Part shown: piece by piece, positions 45,091-54,828 of the stretch
Layout: each line of letters starts with the position of its first letter
Position numbering within the stretch: position 1 is the first letter of the stretch
Source: Gammaproteobacteria bacterium
Lineage (GTDB): Bacteria; Pseudomonadota; Gammaproteobacteria; HK1
Direction: 5' to 3'
NCBI GenBank assembly: GCA_012103455.1
Contig: WLWT01000002.1
Span: 248,001 to 312,000, forward strand
Length of the DNA stretch: 64,000 nucleotides
The notes under the pieces: model-generated
What the model was told of the DNA's origin: nothing
What the model saw: the letters and a program-made list of their open reading frames with translations, nothing else
Database searches by the model: none
Translations under genes and position numbers: made by a program

Positions 45091-45151
45091 CTCAAGCGCC
45101 CCTCCTAATCACGGCGTTTATGCGGGACTTATTTTGCAGTACGGTTGCCGC

Positions 45152-45511
45152 ATGATTAAGACTAAGCGCATCTATGATCCGCCGCACGTCACCGACGGAA
45201 CCCGGGTGCTCATCGATCGGCTGTGGCCACGCGGGCTCAGCAAAGAACGGGCGGCGGTCCATATCTGGGCGCGGGAATTGGCCCCGTCCACCGAACTGCG
45301 CCGCTGGTACGCTCATGAGCCATCACGCTGGAATGGATTCAAAGACCGATACTTCGCTGAATTGGATGCGAATGCGCCCGCTCTAGACGCATTGCGCGCG
45401 CGGTTAACAGCGGCCACCGTGACACTGTTATTTGGCTCCAAGGAATTGCAACTCAATAACGCGGCGGCGTTCAAGATTTATCTGGAGAGCCACCGTCAAA
45501 GCGGGCCGTAA
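45152..45511 (+). CDS. DUF488 family protein
   Basis: A 119-residue protein reading KRIYDPPHVTDGTRVLIDRL followed by WPRGLSKE near the N-terminus, and LLFGSKELQLNNAAAF near the end, typical of DUF488 (YeaO-like). Function unknown. I chose ATG 45152, where the family begins; a longer frame back to 44954 runs opposite to the DUF2277 gene. It ends 15 bases before a nitronate monooxygenase-like gene. Confidence 0.85.
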   Translation: MIKTKRIYDPPHVTDGTRVLIDRLWPRGLSKERAAVHIWARELAPSTELRRWYAHEPSRWNGFKDRYFAELDANAPALDALRARLTAATVTLLFGSKELQLNNAAAFKIYLESHRQSGP

Positions 45512-45526
45512 AAATTGGGCAACACG

Positions 45527-46597
45527 ATGAAGAAAACACGGGCGATGGAGCTGTTGGGCATCGAGCTACCCATCGTACAAGCACCCATGGCCGGGGCAAC
45601 CACGCCTGCGCTGGTGGGCGCCGTCTGCGCGGCGGGTGGTCTAGGCAGCTTCGGCGCGGCGGCCACGGCGCCGGAGCGGATCCGGGCCGTCATTCATGCT
45701 GTGCGCCAGCGCACCACCGGCTCATTCAATATGAACCTCTTCGTTCCCGACTGGGAGCCGGTGCCGGACGATCCCGCGCGCGTCGCCGCCATGCAGGCCA
45801 TACTGGCGCCGCTTCATGCCGAACTCGAGGCCGGTGAGGTACCGGCGCCCGGTGCCCTATTCGGTCCGTTCGATAAGCAGCTAGAAGTGCTCATGGAAGA
45901 GCAAGTGCCGGTGGTCAGCTTCCATTTCGGTGCACCGCCTGGCGCCGTGGCCGTCCTTAAGCGCGGCGGCGCCGTGGTCATGTCATCGGCAACCACCGTG
46001 GCCGAAGCAGTGGCACTGGAAGAAGCCGGCGTCGATATCATCATCGCCCAGGGCGCCGAGGCGGGTGGGCATAGGGGCACCTTCGCTGGCGATTGGCAGC
46101 AATCGCTGATCGGCACACTGGCCTTGGTGCCACAGATAGTCGATGCGGTCAGCACGCCAGTCATAGCGGCGGGTGGAATTATGGATGGCCGCGGCGTCGC
46201 CGCCGTGATGGCCTTGGGCGCCGGCGCCGCCCAGTTAGGCACCGCCTATCTCGCCTGCCCCGAGAATTCCATTTCCCCGGCTTACCGGGCGGCGGTACTA
46301 ACAGCCAACGCCGAGCGGTCCACAGTGACCAAGGTATTTTCCGGCAAGCCGGCCCGCGGACTGCGTAACCGTTACCTGGACACCTTGAGCCAGCATGAGG
46401 ACACGCTGTTACCATTTCCTTCGCAATACTCGATCTACCGCCGCCTGCGGGCCCGGGCGACGGAACTAGAAGACAGCGACTTCCTGCCCATGTGGGCCGG
46501 ACAAGGGGTTGGCCTAGCCAAGGAAGAAGCCGCCGGAGCACTCACCAACCGCCTCGCGGCGGATGCGCAAGCGGTGTTGGACAAGCTTCGTGGTTAG
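45527..46597 (+). CDS. Nitronate monooxygenase family flavoprotein
   Basis: A 356-residue TIM-barrel FMN enzyme of the nitronate monooxygenase (2-nitropropane dioxygenase) family. It starts GIELPIVQAPMAGATTPALV, has the catalytic-His region AQGAEAGGHRGTF and the phosphate-binding AAGGIMDGRGVAAVMALGA. It would oxidise toxic alkyl nitronates such as propionate 3-nitronate; related enoyl-ACP reductases (FabK) are a less likely alternative. I chose ATG 45527 rather than the TTG at 45515. Confidence 0.87.
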   Translation: MKKTRAMELLGIELPIVQAPMAGATTPALVGAVCAAGGLGSFGAAATAPERIRAVIHAVRQRTTGSFNMNLFVPDWEPVPDDPARVAAMQAILAPLHAELEAGEVPAPGALFGPFDKQLEVLMEEQVPVVSFHFGAPPGAVAVLKRGGAVVMSSATTVAEAVALEEAGVDIIIAQGAEAGGHRGTFAGDWQQSLIGTLALVPQIVDAVSTPVIAAGGIMDGRGVAAVMALGAGAAQLGTAYLACPENSISPAYRAAVLTANAERSTVTKVFSGKPARGLRNRYLDTLSQHEDTLLPFPSQYSIYRRLRARATELEDSDFLPMWAGQGVGLAKEEAAGALTNRLAADAQAVLDKLRG

Positions 46598-48057
46598 TTC
46601 GCGGGTACCGGCTGGCGCGGATCAATAGGCACCCGATCCGCCAGCCCCGCCGCTTCTTCGTACAGCGCGGCGGCGGACAGTAAGTCCGCCTCACCCCTGG
46701 GTCCACCCACGAGTTGTAAGCCCACCGGCAAGCCGCCGGGGGTAAATCCAGCCGGCACGCTCATGGCCGGAAACCCCGTCATGGTGATGGCATAAGCGAT
46801 GGTGCACCATTCAATGTAATTCTCGAAAGTATGGCCATTGCACGATTCCACGAAGCGCTGTTCGATGGGATACGGTGGCACAATGGTGGCCGGCGACACC
46901 AGCAGATCGTAAGTGGCGAAAAATTCCCGCGCCCGCTCGATGTAAGCAGCCCGCTCTTTTTCCACCCGTGCGATGTCGTCCATGGTGATCGAGCGGGCCC
47001 GCTCGATGTTCCAGATCACTTCCGGTTTGAGTAAGTCCTTGTGCGCATCCAGCAGGCTTTTTTTGCCGACGTAATAGCCGATGGCGCGGTTGGTCTGGAA
47101 AATATCCTGCACCCCCGAAAAATCCGGATGTGCCTCCTCCACCACACAGCCTAGCGCCTCGAACGTCGCCGCGGCCTTCGCGCAGATCCCGGCCACCCGC
47201 GGATCCACCGGCGTCACCCCTAGGTCGGGACTAAACGCGACCCGTTTAGGCAGGCGCCGGGCGGCCACGGCGTCTACATAAGAGAGCGCTTCCCTAGGCA
47301 ATGAAATAGGATCTGCCGGATGAGCGCCGGTCATGGCATCCAATAAAAGCGCCACATCGGGAACATTGCGGGCCATGGGCCCATCGACGGAAAACGGCTG
47401 ATTGGACAAGCCGTGCAGTGTGGCGGGGAAGGCGCCCTTACGGGACGGTCCATGGGCGACCCGGCCAGGGCTGGGCCTAAAGCCGACAACAGAGCAAAAG
47501 CTCGCGGGATTGCGCAGTGAGCCGCCTAGATCGGAGCCACTGGCCAACCATGCCATACCCGTCGCCAGCGCGACGGCGGAACCACCCGATGAGCCGGCGC
47601 AGCTCCTGGATGTGTCCCATGGATTCAGCGTGCGCCCGAACACCTCATTGAAAGTATTGGCGCCGGCGCCGAACTCCGGGGTATTGCTTTTGGCGTACAC
47701 GACACCGCCGTTACCTTCAAGGATCTCGACCAGGCAGTCCGAGGCCGCAGGCATGAAGTGCGCGTATATAGGCGAACCCCAAGTGCTGCGCACTCCCTCA
47801 ACGGGCGCCAGATCCTTGATGGCAACAGGCATTCCCGCCAGTAATCCCCGTTCCTGCATGGGCCTTTTCACAAGCCCCCGGGCATGCTCACGCGCCCGCT
47901 CTAAACACCGCGTAGGTAAAGCGTTGACAGTGCCATCTACTTCAACGATACGCGCTTCGAGCAGCTCGAGCAGTTCCAGTGGCGTTACCTCGCCGGCCTT
48001 CAACAAAGCGACGATTGTCCTAGCGGGCTTTCGGATCAAACTGGTGTCTGCTGGCAT
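46594..48057 (-). CDS. Amidase (amidase signature family)
   Basis: A 487-residue amidase-signature hydrolase. The Ser-cisSer-Lys triad is visible: Lys in MPVAIKDLAP, the cis-Ser region in SRSCAGSSGGSAVALATGM and the nucleophile Ser in SGSDLGGSLRNPASF. It is closer to stand-alone amidases than to GatA because no gatB or gatC is adjacent. The substrate cannot be set. The gene overlaps the convergent flavoprotein gene by 4 bases. Confidence 0.88.
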   Translation of the reverse strand: MPADTSLIRKPARTIVALLKAGEVTPLELLELLEARIVEVDGTVNALPTRCLERAREHARGLVKRPMQERGLLAGMPVAIKDLAPVEGVRSTWGSPIYAHFMPAASDCLVEILEGNGGVVYAKSNTPEFGAGANTFNEVFGRTLNPWDTSRSCAGSSGGSAVALATGMAWLASGSDLGGSLRNPASFCSVVGFRPSPGRVAHGPSRKGAFPATLHGLSNQPFSVDGPMARNVPDVALLLDAMTGAHPADPISLPREALSYVDAVAARRLPKRVAFSPDLGVTPVDPRVAGICAKAAATFEALGCVVEEAHPDFSGVQDIFQTNRAIGYYVGKKSLLDAHKDLLKPEVIWNIERARSITMDDIARVEKERAAYIERAREFFATYDLLVSPATIVPPYPIEQRFVESCNGHTFENYIEWCTIAYAITMTGFPAMSVPAGFTPGGLPVGLQLVGGPRGEADLLSAAALYEEAAGLADRVPIDPRQPVPAN

Positions 48058-48394
48058 GTTATTAACACGTGGATTCGTAGAATAAATGCATAACTACCAC
48101 ATGCAACTGAAGTTAGTACCCCGATGCTAGAAGTACAAGACTTACCAGAAGTACAAGACTTAAATGTGTACTGAAAACAGTTGCAAACCTCTTACAGAGA
48201 AAAGCGATGAGCTACCATCAATTGAGTTTGCCTGCAAGATATTATATAGGGCACCTCTAAAATTCAAGAATAAGCTCCATTTCTATCCACATGACTTTGG
48301 GATTTTTCAGTCAACACCGAGTGACGACTACTTCATGCCGGATGTCGCGTTTCTCAGCTTTGATAGGCCGACTTTTCCTGTCCGATAAAGAGTT
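48058..48394. other. Intergenic region with a stray terminal repeat
   Basis: About 340 bases without a supported gene. An 18-bp duplication (AGAAGTACAAGACTTACC, 48129-48164) and a lone terminal-repeat motif GGGCACCTCTAAAATTC near 48249, like the ends of the 140-bp elements, are visible. An open frame across it (48164-48388) has no recognisable content. Confidence 0.5.
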
Positions 48395-49785
48395 GCGCTC
48401 TTAAAATAATGTATACATCTGCCGGTAGTTGAGTTATAATCTGCTCTCTTTTGTCAAGAGAAGAATACCATTATGAGCCATGCGGAAATAGTCAAGCGCA
48501 GTGATGCAACGGTTACCTTGCAAGTCACCATTTCTTTAGATCCCAAATCAATGCTTCGCTCCGAAGAAGCGATTCGTGATGCGTTGAATAATGTAGGTTG
48601 TTTGGCGGCTGAACAAGCCCTTAAACAGTTTGATACCGATGGCTCTCCAATCATTTTGGGGACCTCAAGCTGACCTCAAAAGGGCTTTACCATAAAACCT
48701 ATCAAACTCAGTGGGGTGAGGCCAAAGTGGAACGCCACGTTTATCAATCAACTCGAGGTGGCCGTCAATATTGTCCATTGGAAAAAGACGCAAGAATCTT
48801 CCTAACGGCAACACCCGGCTTTGTCAAGTTGCTCTCTTGTCAATACGCAGAACTGGGCTCTAGTCGAGCTTTGTTTGACCTGCAGCACTGTCATGGTCGA
48901 AGCATAGCGAGAAGCTATTTGAAATCCATCGGTGACGCAGTGGGAGCCGTCGCTCAAGCGAAAGAACAGGCATGGACCTATGCCCCGCCGCAATTAGACA
49001 AACCGGTTAAGAGCGTGAGTGTTGGCATAGATGGAACCTGTATGCTGTTAACTGAAGGCGGTTGGCGCGAGTCAATGGTGGGGACTATCAGTCTTCATGA
49101 TCGCGAAGGGCAAAGACTGCATACCATTCAAATGGGGGCGACACCGGAGTATGGCAAGAAGACGTTTTATGGTCGATTTGATCAAGAGTTCTCGAAGATC
49201 AAGGAACGATATCCCAAGGCAAGCTATGTTGCCATAGCTGATGGAGCGAGAAGCAATTGGTCTTATTTGAGGTCTAGAACTGATCGACAGTGGGTGGATT
49301 TCTGGCCTGCCGTGGGTTATCTGGGCCAAGCCGCCGATGCGCTATTTTCGGGAAAAAGACAGCGTGTTGCACGTAAAGAGTGGCTTGACCAAGCGTGTCA
49401 TCGACTTAAAAGCCAACCGGGTTCAGCGACCCGGCTTATACAATGAGCTAAAAGAGCACCTTGAGAGTGGGTCGTTTAAAAAGACCGATAAAGAGCACTT
49501 ATTAGCATCGGTCACTTATTTTAAGAACAACCAATCCAAGATGCATTATTCTCGACCTCAGTCAGACCATTTACCGATCGGGTCGGGTGTGACTGAAGCG
49601 GCTTGTAAAACATGGGTTAAGCAGCGCCTATGCAACTCAGGGATGCGCTGGAAGGAGGCTGGGGCTCAAGCCGTTGTGTCATTGCGTGGTTTGACCCACA
49701 CGGATGCTCGTTGGGATCAATGTTGGCGTAAGCTCGATCAATATGGGTTTGATTGAGCCGCTTAATTACATCATATTGAGAGCAC
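48395..49785 (+). mobile_element. ISKra4-family element, copy 1
   Basis: About 1.39 kb with inverted ends near GCGCTCTTAAAATAATGTA (left) and GTGCTCTCAATATGATGTA (complement of right). It contains a transposase broken by two frameshifts. Its left end recurs at 63184-63328. Confidence 0.82.
48473..49756 (+). pseudogene. ISKra4-family transposase with two frameshifts
   Basis: Three frames align along the intact relative at 55600-56895: (1) from ATG 48473, SHAEIVKRSDATVTLQVTIS up to PIILG; (2) after a +1 shift near 48660, HVYQSTRGGRQYCPLEKDAR onward to WLDQACHRLK; (3) after a shift near 49435, ELKEHLESGSFKKTDKEHLL and HLPIGSGVTEAACKTWVKQR to the end. A functional product is unlikely. Confidence 0.85.
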
Positions 49786-50173
49786 ACCTCCTAGCAAGCC
49801 AGCACCCCCCCCCCAAACCGCGTAGGGCACGAATTGTCTAAATCCGGGGCGCAGCGCATTGCGCCGAACGAGTCAATGCCAACTCAGCCTTGATTCGTAT
49901 CCACCAACGTCATTTCCACCCCCCCATCGACGACCCAGTCGCGCTACCCTTTCCCGGCAAAGAGCCACCTCGAGGCCAGTAAACCCATCGCGGTGATTTC
50001 GCATCCGCGACCGGTCGCACGCACGTCGAGTAAAAGCTGCTCCCGCTCCAACAGGCCCTCTCCCAATCGGTCGCGAGCGGTCCATGCGCTCAGCGCAAAG
50101 CGCCTCGACGCTCACCGCCACCTTAACGTTGAGCCCATGCTTTGACCTGTATTCAGAGCCGAAATCGTATCAC
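49786..50173. other. Intergenic region with a poly-C tract
   Basis: About 390 bases. A run of ten C (near 49805-49814) follows the ISKra4 element. No coding frame is recognisable; a minus-strand stretch EREQLLLDVRATGRGCEIT is open for a short way but matches no family I know. Confidence 0.4.
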
Positions 50174-50743
50174 CCCCCAGAGCCCGCAGTGTCTAGTCGA
50201 ACTCGCGCCTACACTCGCACCGGCCAGCGCCGTCCTCGATTCGCGCAGTGGGCTGGCTGTTGCGGTGCGATGGCCGAGGTGGACGGTGTCGAGAGACGCC
50301 GCTCAAGCGCTTCGCCAACAAGCCGGTGCCCCATGGGGCTACCGGCGCCATCACCCCGAGGAGACCGTTCTCTACGGCCATCGTAGAGCAACCCGCTGAA
50401 CCGTTATTCGCGGGGCAAGAAGCGCGGGGCAGGGCGTGGCCTCGATACGTGCGCGAAGCATTCGAGTCGTATTGGCGCTGCGCTCGATTGGCACATGGCT
50501 TGGTACGCGCCCAGTGCACGGGCTGTCGCTGACCAAGCACCGGGTAGCGTTGAGCGGTAAAGGCCGCGGCGGGTGCTCTTCGTGTGCATCACGGTGCATG
50601 GCCTAGACAGGCGCGCCCCGGGTGGACAATGGGCTAGCGCGCCCAGTATCGCCAGGGGGGGTGTCGTTTCCCTGGCCCCTTCGTCGGCGGTTCACGGCGC
50701 AACCGAAAGGGCTCACCCGGGTGCTTGGGGTGGTGACCCGGTA
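50174..50743 (+). mobile_element. IS91-family element, 5' fragment
   Basis: About 570 bases nearly identical to 36494-37063, with the same start (CAGAGCCCGCAGTGTC) and the same transposase N-terminal fragments. It ends abruptly at GGTGACCCGG, where different sequence begins, so it is a truncated copy. Confidence 0.82.
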
Positions 50744-50744
50744 A

Positions 50745-50894
50745 TCTCCCCATTTGTAAGCGTCTCCAGAAATGGAGTCAGGCGCGATACAGCTCGTGAT
50801 CGGGCAGCCGCTCGTGCACGCAGGCCAAGGCCTCGCATTCCCAGGGAAACTCAGATGGCGTGATCTCGAACCAGCGCGGCGAATCAGGCTGCAC
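50745..50894 (-). pseudogene. Start of a PglW/NERD-like kinase gene, truncated
   Basis: From a GTG at 50894 (AGGAGGG upstream) the frame reads VQPDSPRWFEITPSEFPWEC, then EALACVHERLPDHELYRA and a TGA where relatives continue WSNFEF. As I recall it, this is the N-terminus of large NERD-domain proteins such as the BREX kinase PglW. Only about 50 codons remain before the IS91 fragment. The upstream frame ends in TGAGTG, suggesting a lost operon partner. The family call is from memory and moderate. Confidence 0.5.
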
Positions 50895-50966
50895 TCAGCC
50901 CTCCTGTGAGGGCAGCATCACCCCAGACTGGCCGCATAGCGCCGCGCTGGCGGCGCTGCTGGCCAT

Positions 50967-51872
50967 TCAGGTGAGATGGTGCCTCCAGAACTCGATGGTC
51001 CGCTCCCACGCCAGATTGGCCGCGGCCTCGTTGTAGCGCGGGGTGGAATTGTTATGGAAGCCGTGGCGGGTGCCGGGATAAAGATGGCGCTGGTAGCTGA
51101 CCCCGTTCGCCTTCAGTGCCGCCTCAAAGTCCGGCCACATTGCATTGATGCGGGCATCGTTCTGCGCTGACTGAATGAGCAGCGAACATTTGATGTTGGC
51201 CACTTCGGCGGATGGTGGCGCGGCGCCGTAAAATGGCACTGCCGCCTGTAGATCAGCGCCCATGGTGGTGGCGAGAAAGTTGGCGGTGCCGCCGCCCCAG
51301 CAAAAGCCAACGGCCCCCAGCTTGCCAGTGCTGTGCTCGTGAGCCCGCAGGTACAGCGCGCTGTTCAGCATATCGCGCTTTAACCGAGCCTGGTCGAGGC
51401 TTCGTTGCAGTGCTTTGCCGTCATCGTCGTTGCCAGGGTAGCCGCCTACGGGAAATAAGCCGTCCGCGGCCAGGGCGAGGAATCCGGCCACGGCGGCGCG
51501 CCTGGCGACATCTTCAATGTACGGGTTCAGGCCACGGTTCTCGTGAATAACGATGACCGACGGAAATGGTCCCGTGCTTGTAGGGCGCACCAGATATCCG
51601 CGCATGGCCCCAGAGTTGCCGCCGGGGGAGTCGTAGTTAACGTAATTCGCCTTAATGCGCTTGTCCGTGAAAGCAATGGTCTGCGCTTCGGCGTAACGGG
51701 GCAACAAAGCTTGCGCCATGGCGAGTCCAGCCCCACCCGCGATGGCCAGCACACTGGCCTGGTTCAAAAACTCCCGGCGGTTCATCTCACCGTGGCAGTA
51801 CTCGTCATAGAGTTCGTACACTTTGGCATCGATCTCGATGCCTTCAGGTTGCTTGCAGCTGGTGGGTTCCAT
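50967..51872 (-). CDS. Dienelactone hydrolase family protein
   Basis: A 301-residue alpha/beta hydrolase. A twin-arginine-like N-terminal segment (NRREFLNQASVLAIAGGAGL) suggests export. The catalytic Cys lies in VGFCWGGGTANF, the acid in LLIQSAQNDARIN and the His in GTRHGFHNNSTPRYNEAAA. These enzymes hydrolyse dienelactone and related esters in aromatic degradation, but many exported members have other substrates. I chose ATG 51872, which removes six residues from the longest frame. Confidence 0.85.
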   Translation of the reverse strand: MEPTSCKQPEGIEIDAKVYELYDEYCHGEMNRREFLNQASVLAIAGGAGLAMAQALLPRYAEAQTIAFTDKRIKANYVNYDSPGGNSGAMRGYLVRPTSTGPFPSVIVIHENRGLNPYIEDVARRAAVAGFLALAADGLFPVGGYPGNDDDGKALQRSLDQARLKRDMLNSALYLRAHEHSTGKLGAVGFCWGGGTANFLATTMGADLQAAVPFYGAAPPSAEVANIKCSLLIQSAQNDARINAMWPDFEAALKANGVSYQRHLYPGTRHGFHNNSTPRYNEAAANLAWERTIEFWRHHLT

Positions 51873-51991
51873 ATATCTTGTCCTCCGCATCTAGCGCTAC
51901 AGGATGAAGCGCGGCTCTGAGCACGCCGCTCAGAGTGTACCCGCATCGAACGCATCAGTTGAGATCACCAGGAGGGCGTGCTGTCAAGACA

Positions 51992-52291
51992 CTAATTCTT
52001 GTTATCTTGGCGCACATGTTGTCGCAGCCAGTCGTTGACGTCTTCTGGGCCGAAGCCGGCGGTTTTTCCGTCTAGCCCCATGATGTATAGCCGATCATCG
52101 GCGCCCGCATCCGCTGCTAGATGATGGAACACGTCTTCAGGTCCGAGGTGGGTGACGATGGCGTAGGTGGAGTGCGACAGCCGGTTCCACGAGGTGAAGT
52201 CGCGGATGCTATTCAGCAGGCCCGTTGGCTCCCGGCCCGGTGTAACGGCAGCAGGTGAGTTTGCGACGTATATGACGAGGTAGCTAGCCAT
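51992..52291 (-). CDS. Small Cas2-fold/SinR-like protein
   Basis: A 99-residue protein of ferredoxin-like layout: ASYLVIYVANSP at the start, FTSWNRLSHSTYAIVT in the middle and DDRLYIMGLDGKTAGFG near the end. It resembles the small Cas2-like proteins annotated as SinR family. No CRISPR array or cas1 is present in the window, so a role in adaptation is not implied. Function unknown. Confidence 0.55.
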   Translation of the reverse strand: MASYLVIYVANSPAAVTPGREPTGLLNSIRDFTSWNRLSHSTYAIVTHLGPEDVFHHLAADAGADDRLYIMGLDGKTAGFGPEDVNDWLRQHVRQDNKN

Positions 52292-52423
52292 TTTCTTGCT
52301 CCGGTCCCGCTTACGCTGTTGAGCAGTTAAGTGCGGGAGTTGCAGTGTAAAGCCAAGCCTTTGATGAAATCGCCTGTGTTAAAGCGAGGCATATGATTTT
52401 TCACACCCATTGCGCCAATTCAC

Positions 52424-52474
52424 AGGTTGACCCCGCTTACAGGTTGACCCCGCTTACAGGTTAACCCCGCTCAC
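52424..52474. repeat. 17-bp tandem repeat, three copies
   Basis: AGGTTGACCCCGCTTAC (52424-52440), again (52441-52457), and AGGTTAACCCCGCTCAC (52458-52474). The third copy overlaps the stop codon of the formamidase-type gene. Confidence 0.9.
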
Positions 52475-53355
52475 AAGTTAACGATGCGGCGCGCAATACA
52501 GGCGCGCACCTTGCGCGGCGCCGCGCCCATGAAAGAGATGCGAAGATCCACGGCGCTGCCTACCAGCATGGCGGCCTCGGTGGTATCCACGCCCAAGCGG
52601 CCGCGGATGAGTGCGAGCATGGCATGGGTAGCGGCTGCGGCGGCCTCATCTAGGGTATCGCCTTGGCCATGGGTGACGGCCTCGGAGGGGGTGACTACCA
52701 GTGGCAAAGGCCGCCCGTCCAGTTCGTGCAACTGGCAGCAAAGCCTGACTTTGGCGGCCATTTCGACGGCGGACGCGGTCGCTTCACCGTCGCCCATTCG
52801 GGCGTGAACGTCTTCCATGCAAAGCAATCCACCAGCGGCCGCCACCGGTAAAAACAAGCTGGCACCGGGCCCCACATCCGGACTGCTAATGGCGCCACCG
52901 AACTGGCCGCTGGCTTTGTTCGAGCGCGCGCCCGCCGCCGGGGCAAGGCCGATTTTGCCGATCATGGGCCGCCAGCCAAGAGCTTTGCCGTCATCCCACT
53001 CAACGGCACCGGCTTGTACTTTGACTCGCTTGGTGCGGGTTGCCACCGCCTCACCCAAGATACCGTAGCCCGGTGAGGTGAGCACAAAGCCATGGGCCGT
53101 GGCTGGCACTATGTCTATCACCCTGACTTCGAGCATGTGGCCGGGCTTGGCGCCACGGATGCTAACGGGACCTACCATGGAGGCAGCCAATTGGGGATCG
53201 GCAGCCTCACCTTGGTATAGGCTTTTAAACCGATCGGCGGTTTCCAGCACGAAGACCTCGCCAGGGGAGACTTGCATGGCCGGCGGGTGGCTGGCGGAAA
53301 AAGTCGATACGTTGGCGGTGGTGGTGGCGAGTGTCGGTGCGCTCACTTCGTTCAT
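52471..53355 (-). CDS. Acetamidase/formamidase family protein
   Basis: A 294-residue FmdA/AmdA-type metal-dependent amidase that releases ammonia from formamide or acetamide. It shows SIRGAKPGHMLEVRVIDI, SGQFGGAISSPDVGPGAS, LLCMEDVHARMGDGEATAS and the C-terminal MLVGSAVDLRISFM. I chose ATG 53355 because the longer frame from 53418 overlaps the Nudix gene. Ammonia supply is the likely physiological role. Confidence 0.88.
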   Translation of the reverse strand: MNEVSAPTLATTTANVSTFSASHPPAMQVSPGEVFVLETADRFKSLYQGEAADPQLAASMVGPVSIRGAKPGHMLEVRVIDIVPATAHGFVLTSPGYGILGEAVATRTKRVKVQAGAVEWDDGKALGWRPMIGKIGLAPAAGARSNKASGQFGGAISSPDVGPGASLFLPVAAAGGLLCMEDVHARMGDGEATASAVEMAAKVRLCCQLHELDGRPLPLVVTPSEAVTHGQGDTLDEAAAAATHAMLALIRGRLGVDTTEAAMLVGSAVDLRISFMGAAPRKVRACIARRIVNL

Positions 53356-53360
53356 GCTGT

Positions 53361-53936
53361 TTAGGCCTTGCGCAGCAGGCGTAGAAAATCGTTTAGCAAG
53401 CGCAGGGTCAGGCCCCAAATGACGCGGGAATCGAACTCAATGCCGGGCCATCCGCCGCCGCCCCACGAGACAGTGTTATCGTTCTGAGCGCCCAGGATAT
53501 ACGCGCATGGCACCCAAAAAGCATCCGCGCATTCCCGTGGATCGGGCTTGAGGGTGAGGCGCCGCCCGCCGAGGTAGAACACGCTGGCGCCGATGTCGCC
53601 CAACCCGGCGCCGCTGGTGATCGGTGTGATGGGAAGATCGCCAAGATGCTCCGCCTGCCCGAGAGCAAGACCGACTTCCTCAAAGGTCTCGCGGATGGCG
53701 GTGTCGCGCAGGGTATTGTCGCTGTCATCGGCCCAGCCGCCCGGAAACGCCACGTCCCCGGACCAACGATCGCCGGGGCGCTCCACGCGCTCGACGAAAC
53801 ACATTCCGGCATTATCTTCCAGACCTGCCAATACAATGGCGACCACGGCGCGGCGCTTTTGCTTGGAGCGCCGTTCGTCGATGGCGCTGGCATGGCCGCT
53901 TAAGGCGGCACGCACATGAGTGGGGGCAAGAATCAT
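53361..53936 (-). CDS. Nudix hydrolase (CoA pyrophosphatase-like)
   Basis: A Nudix enzyme of about 191 residues. The CoA-type extension (RPGDRWSGDVAFPGG) precedes the Nudix box GGWADDSDNTLRDTAIRETF followed by EEVGL. Such enzymes cleave CoA or related dinucleotides to nucleotide monophosphates, controlling CoA pools or removing oxidised CoA. ATG 53936 is chosen because the region upstream to 53990 overlaps the divergent hydrolase. It is co-directional with the formamidase gene 5 bases downstream. Confidence 0.87.
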   Translation of the reverse strand: MILAPTHVRAALSGHASAIDERRSKQKRRAVVAIVLAGLEDNAGMCFVERVERPGDRWSGDVAFPGGWADDSDNTLRDTAIRETFEEVGLALGQAEHLGDLPITPITSGAGLGDIGASVFYLGGRRLTLKPDPRECADAFWVPCAYILGAQNDNTVSWGGGGWPGIEFDSRVIWGLTLRLLNDFLRLLRKA

Positions 53937-53988
53937 GCGAAGTTCCAGAGTAAAATCCGCGCCATGATAACGCGCTCGCCCCAACAGC

Positions 53989-54828
53989 ATGCAATCTCAA
54001 ACGTACTCGGCGACCCTGAATGGTCTGCGCCTGCATTGGCGCGCGTGGGGCAGTCCCAACAATCCACCGGTGATCTGTCTGCACGGCGCCTGGGGTCAGA
54101 GCGCGTACTGGCACGGCCTGGCCAGCGCCATCGGTAAAGATTATTTCGTACTCGCCTTGGATCAGCGTGGCCATGGCGCGAGCGCCTGGGCGGACACTTA
54201 TTCCCTAGACGATTTTGCCGATGATTTAGCGGCGCTTTGCCGTCATTGCAGCCTGCAACGCTTGCGCTTGATAGGGCTGTCTTTGGGGGGATTGGTCGCT
54301 ATCACCTATGCCGGGCGCCAGCCTGAACCGTTAATGCAGTTGGTGGTGGTTGACATAGGACCCGAATTGACCGCGGCCGCCGCGGCCAGCGTGGAGCACC
54401 CGCTGACTTATCCCGAGTCTTTTGCCAGTGTGGATGCGGCCTGCCATTGGGCCACTACCAACGGTCTTTGGTCAGACGGCCCCCGCCTAAGAGTCGATTT
54501 GGCGCAACGGCTGTATCTGAAGGAGTCCACTGGCCAATGGCGTTGGCGGGCGGACGCTAGGTCATGGGCCATGCGCGGTGAGTGGTTGAATCCGTCATCT
54601 CTTTGGCCGGCATACCGGGCCATTGCCTGTCCGTCGCTGGTGCTGCGCGGCGGCGACAGCGGCTTGTTAGATAAACCCATCATCGCCCGTATGTGCGAGG
54701 CCAATAGCGCAACACAGGCAGTGACTATTGCCGGGGCCGGACATAGCGTTCCAAACGATCAGCCGCGGGCGTTTACCGAGAGGCTATTGCACTTTTTTCA
54801 TAACTTTGCGCAGGCGGGCACCGGGTAA
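53989..54828 (+). CDS. Alpha/beta hydrolase
   Basis: A 279-residue alpha/beta-fold hydrolase. The oxyanion hole is VICLHGAWGQSAY, the nucleophile is in LIGLSLGGLVAI, the acid is probably in SLVLRGGDSGLLD and the His in IAGAGHSVPNDQP. No signal peptide. Many members act on esters or act as C-C hydrolases. Its start region overlaps the 5' end of the divergent Nudix gene only if that gene starts at 53990. Confidence 0.88.
   Translation: MQSQTYSATLNGLRLHWRAWGSPNNPPVICLHGAWGQSAYWHGLASAIGKDYFVLALDQRGHGASAWADTYSLDDFADDLAALCRHCSLQRLRLIGLSLGGLVAITYAGRQPEPLMQLVVVDIGPELTAAAAASVEHPLTYPESFASVDAACHWATTNGLWSDGPRLRVDLAQRLYLKESTGQWRWRADARSWAMRGEWLNPSSLWPAYRAIACPSLVLRGGDSGLLDKPIIARMCEANSATQAVTIAGAGHSVPNDQPRAFTERLLHFFHNFAQAGTG

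Noticed and set aside
48660..48670. Programmed frameshift in the ISKra4 copy 1 transposase
   Set aside because: A second frameshift exists downstream, and the relative at 55600 is a single frame.
49805..49814. Poly-C tract as a phase-variable switch
   Set aside because: It lies outside any gene or clear promoter, and homopolymers are prone to sequencing error.
51992..52291. Cas2-like protein as part of a CRISPR locus
   Set aside because: No cas1 or repeat array is in the window; small Cas2-fold proteins occur outside CRISPR.
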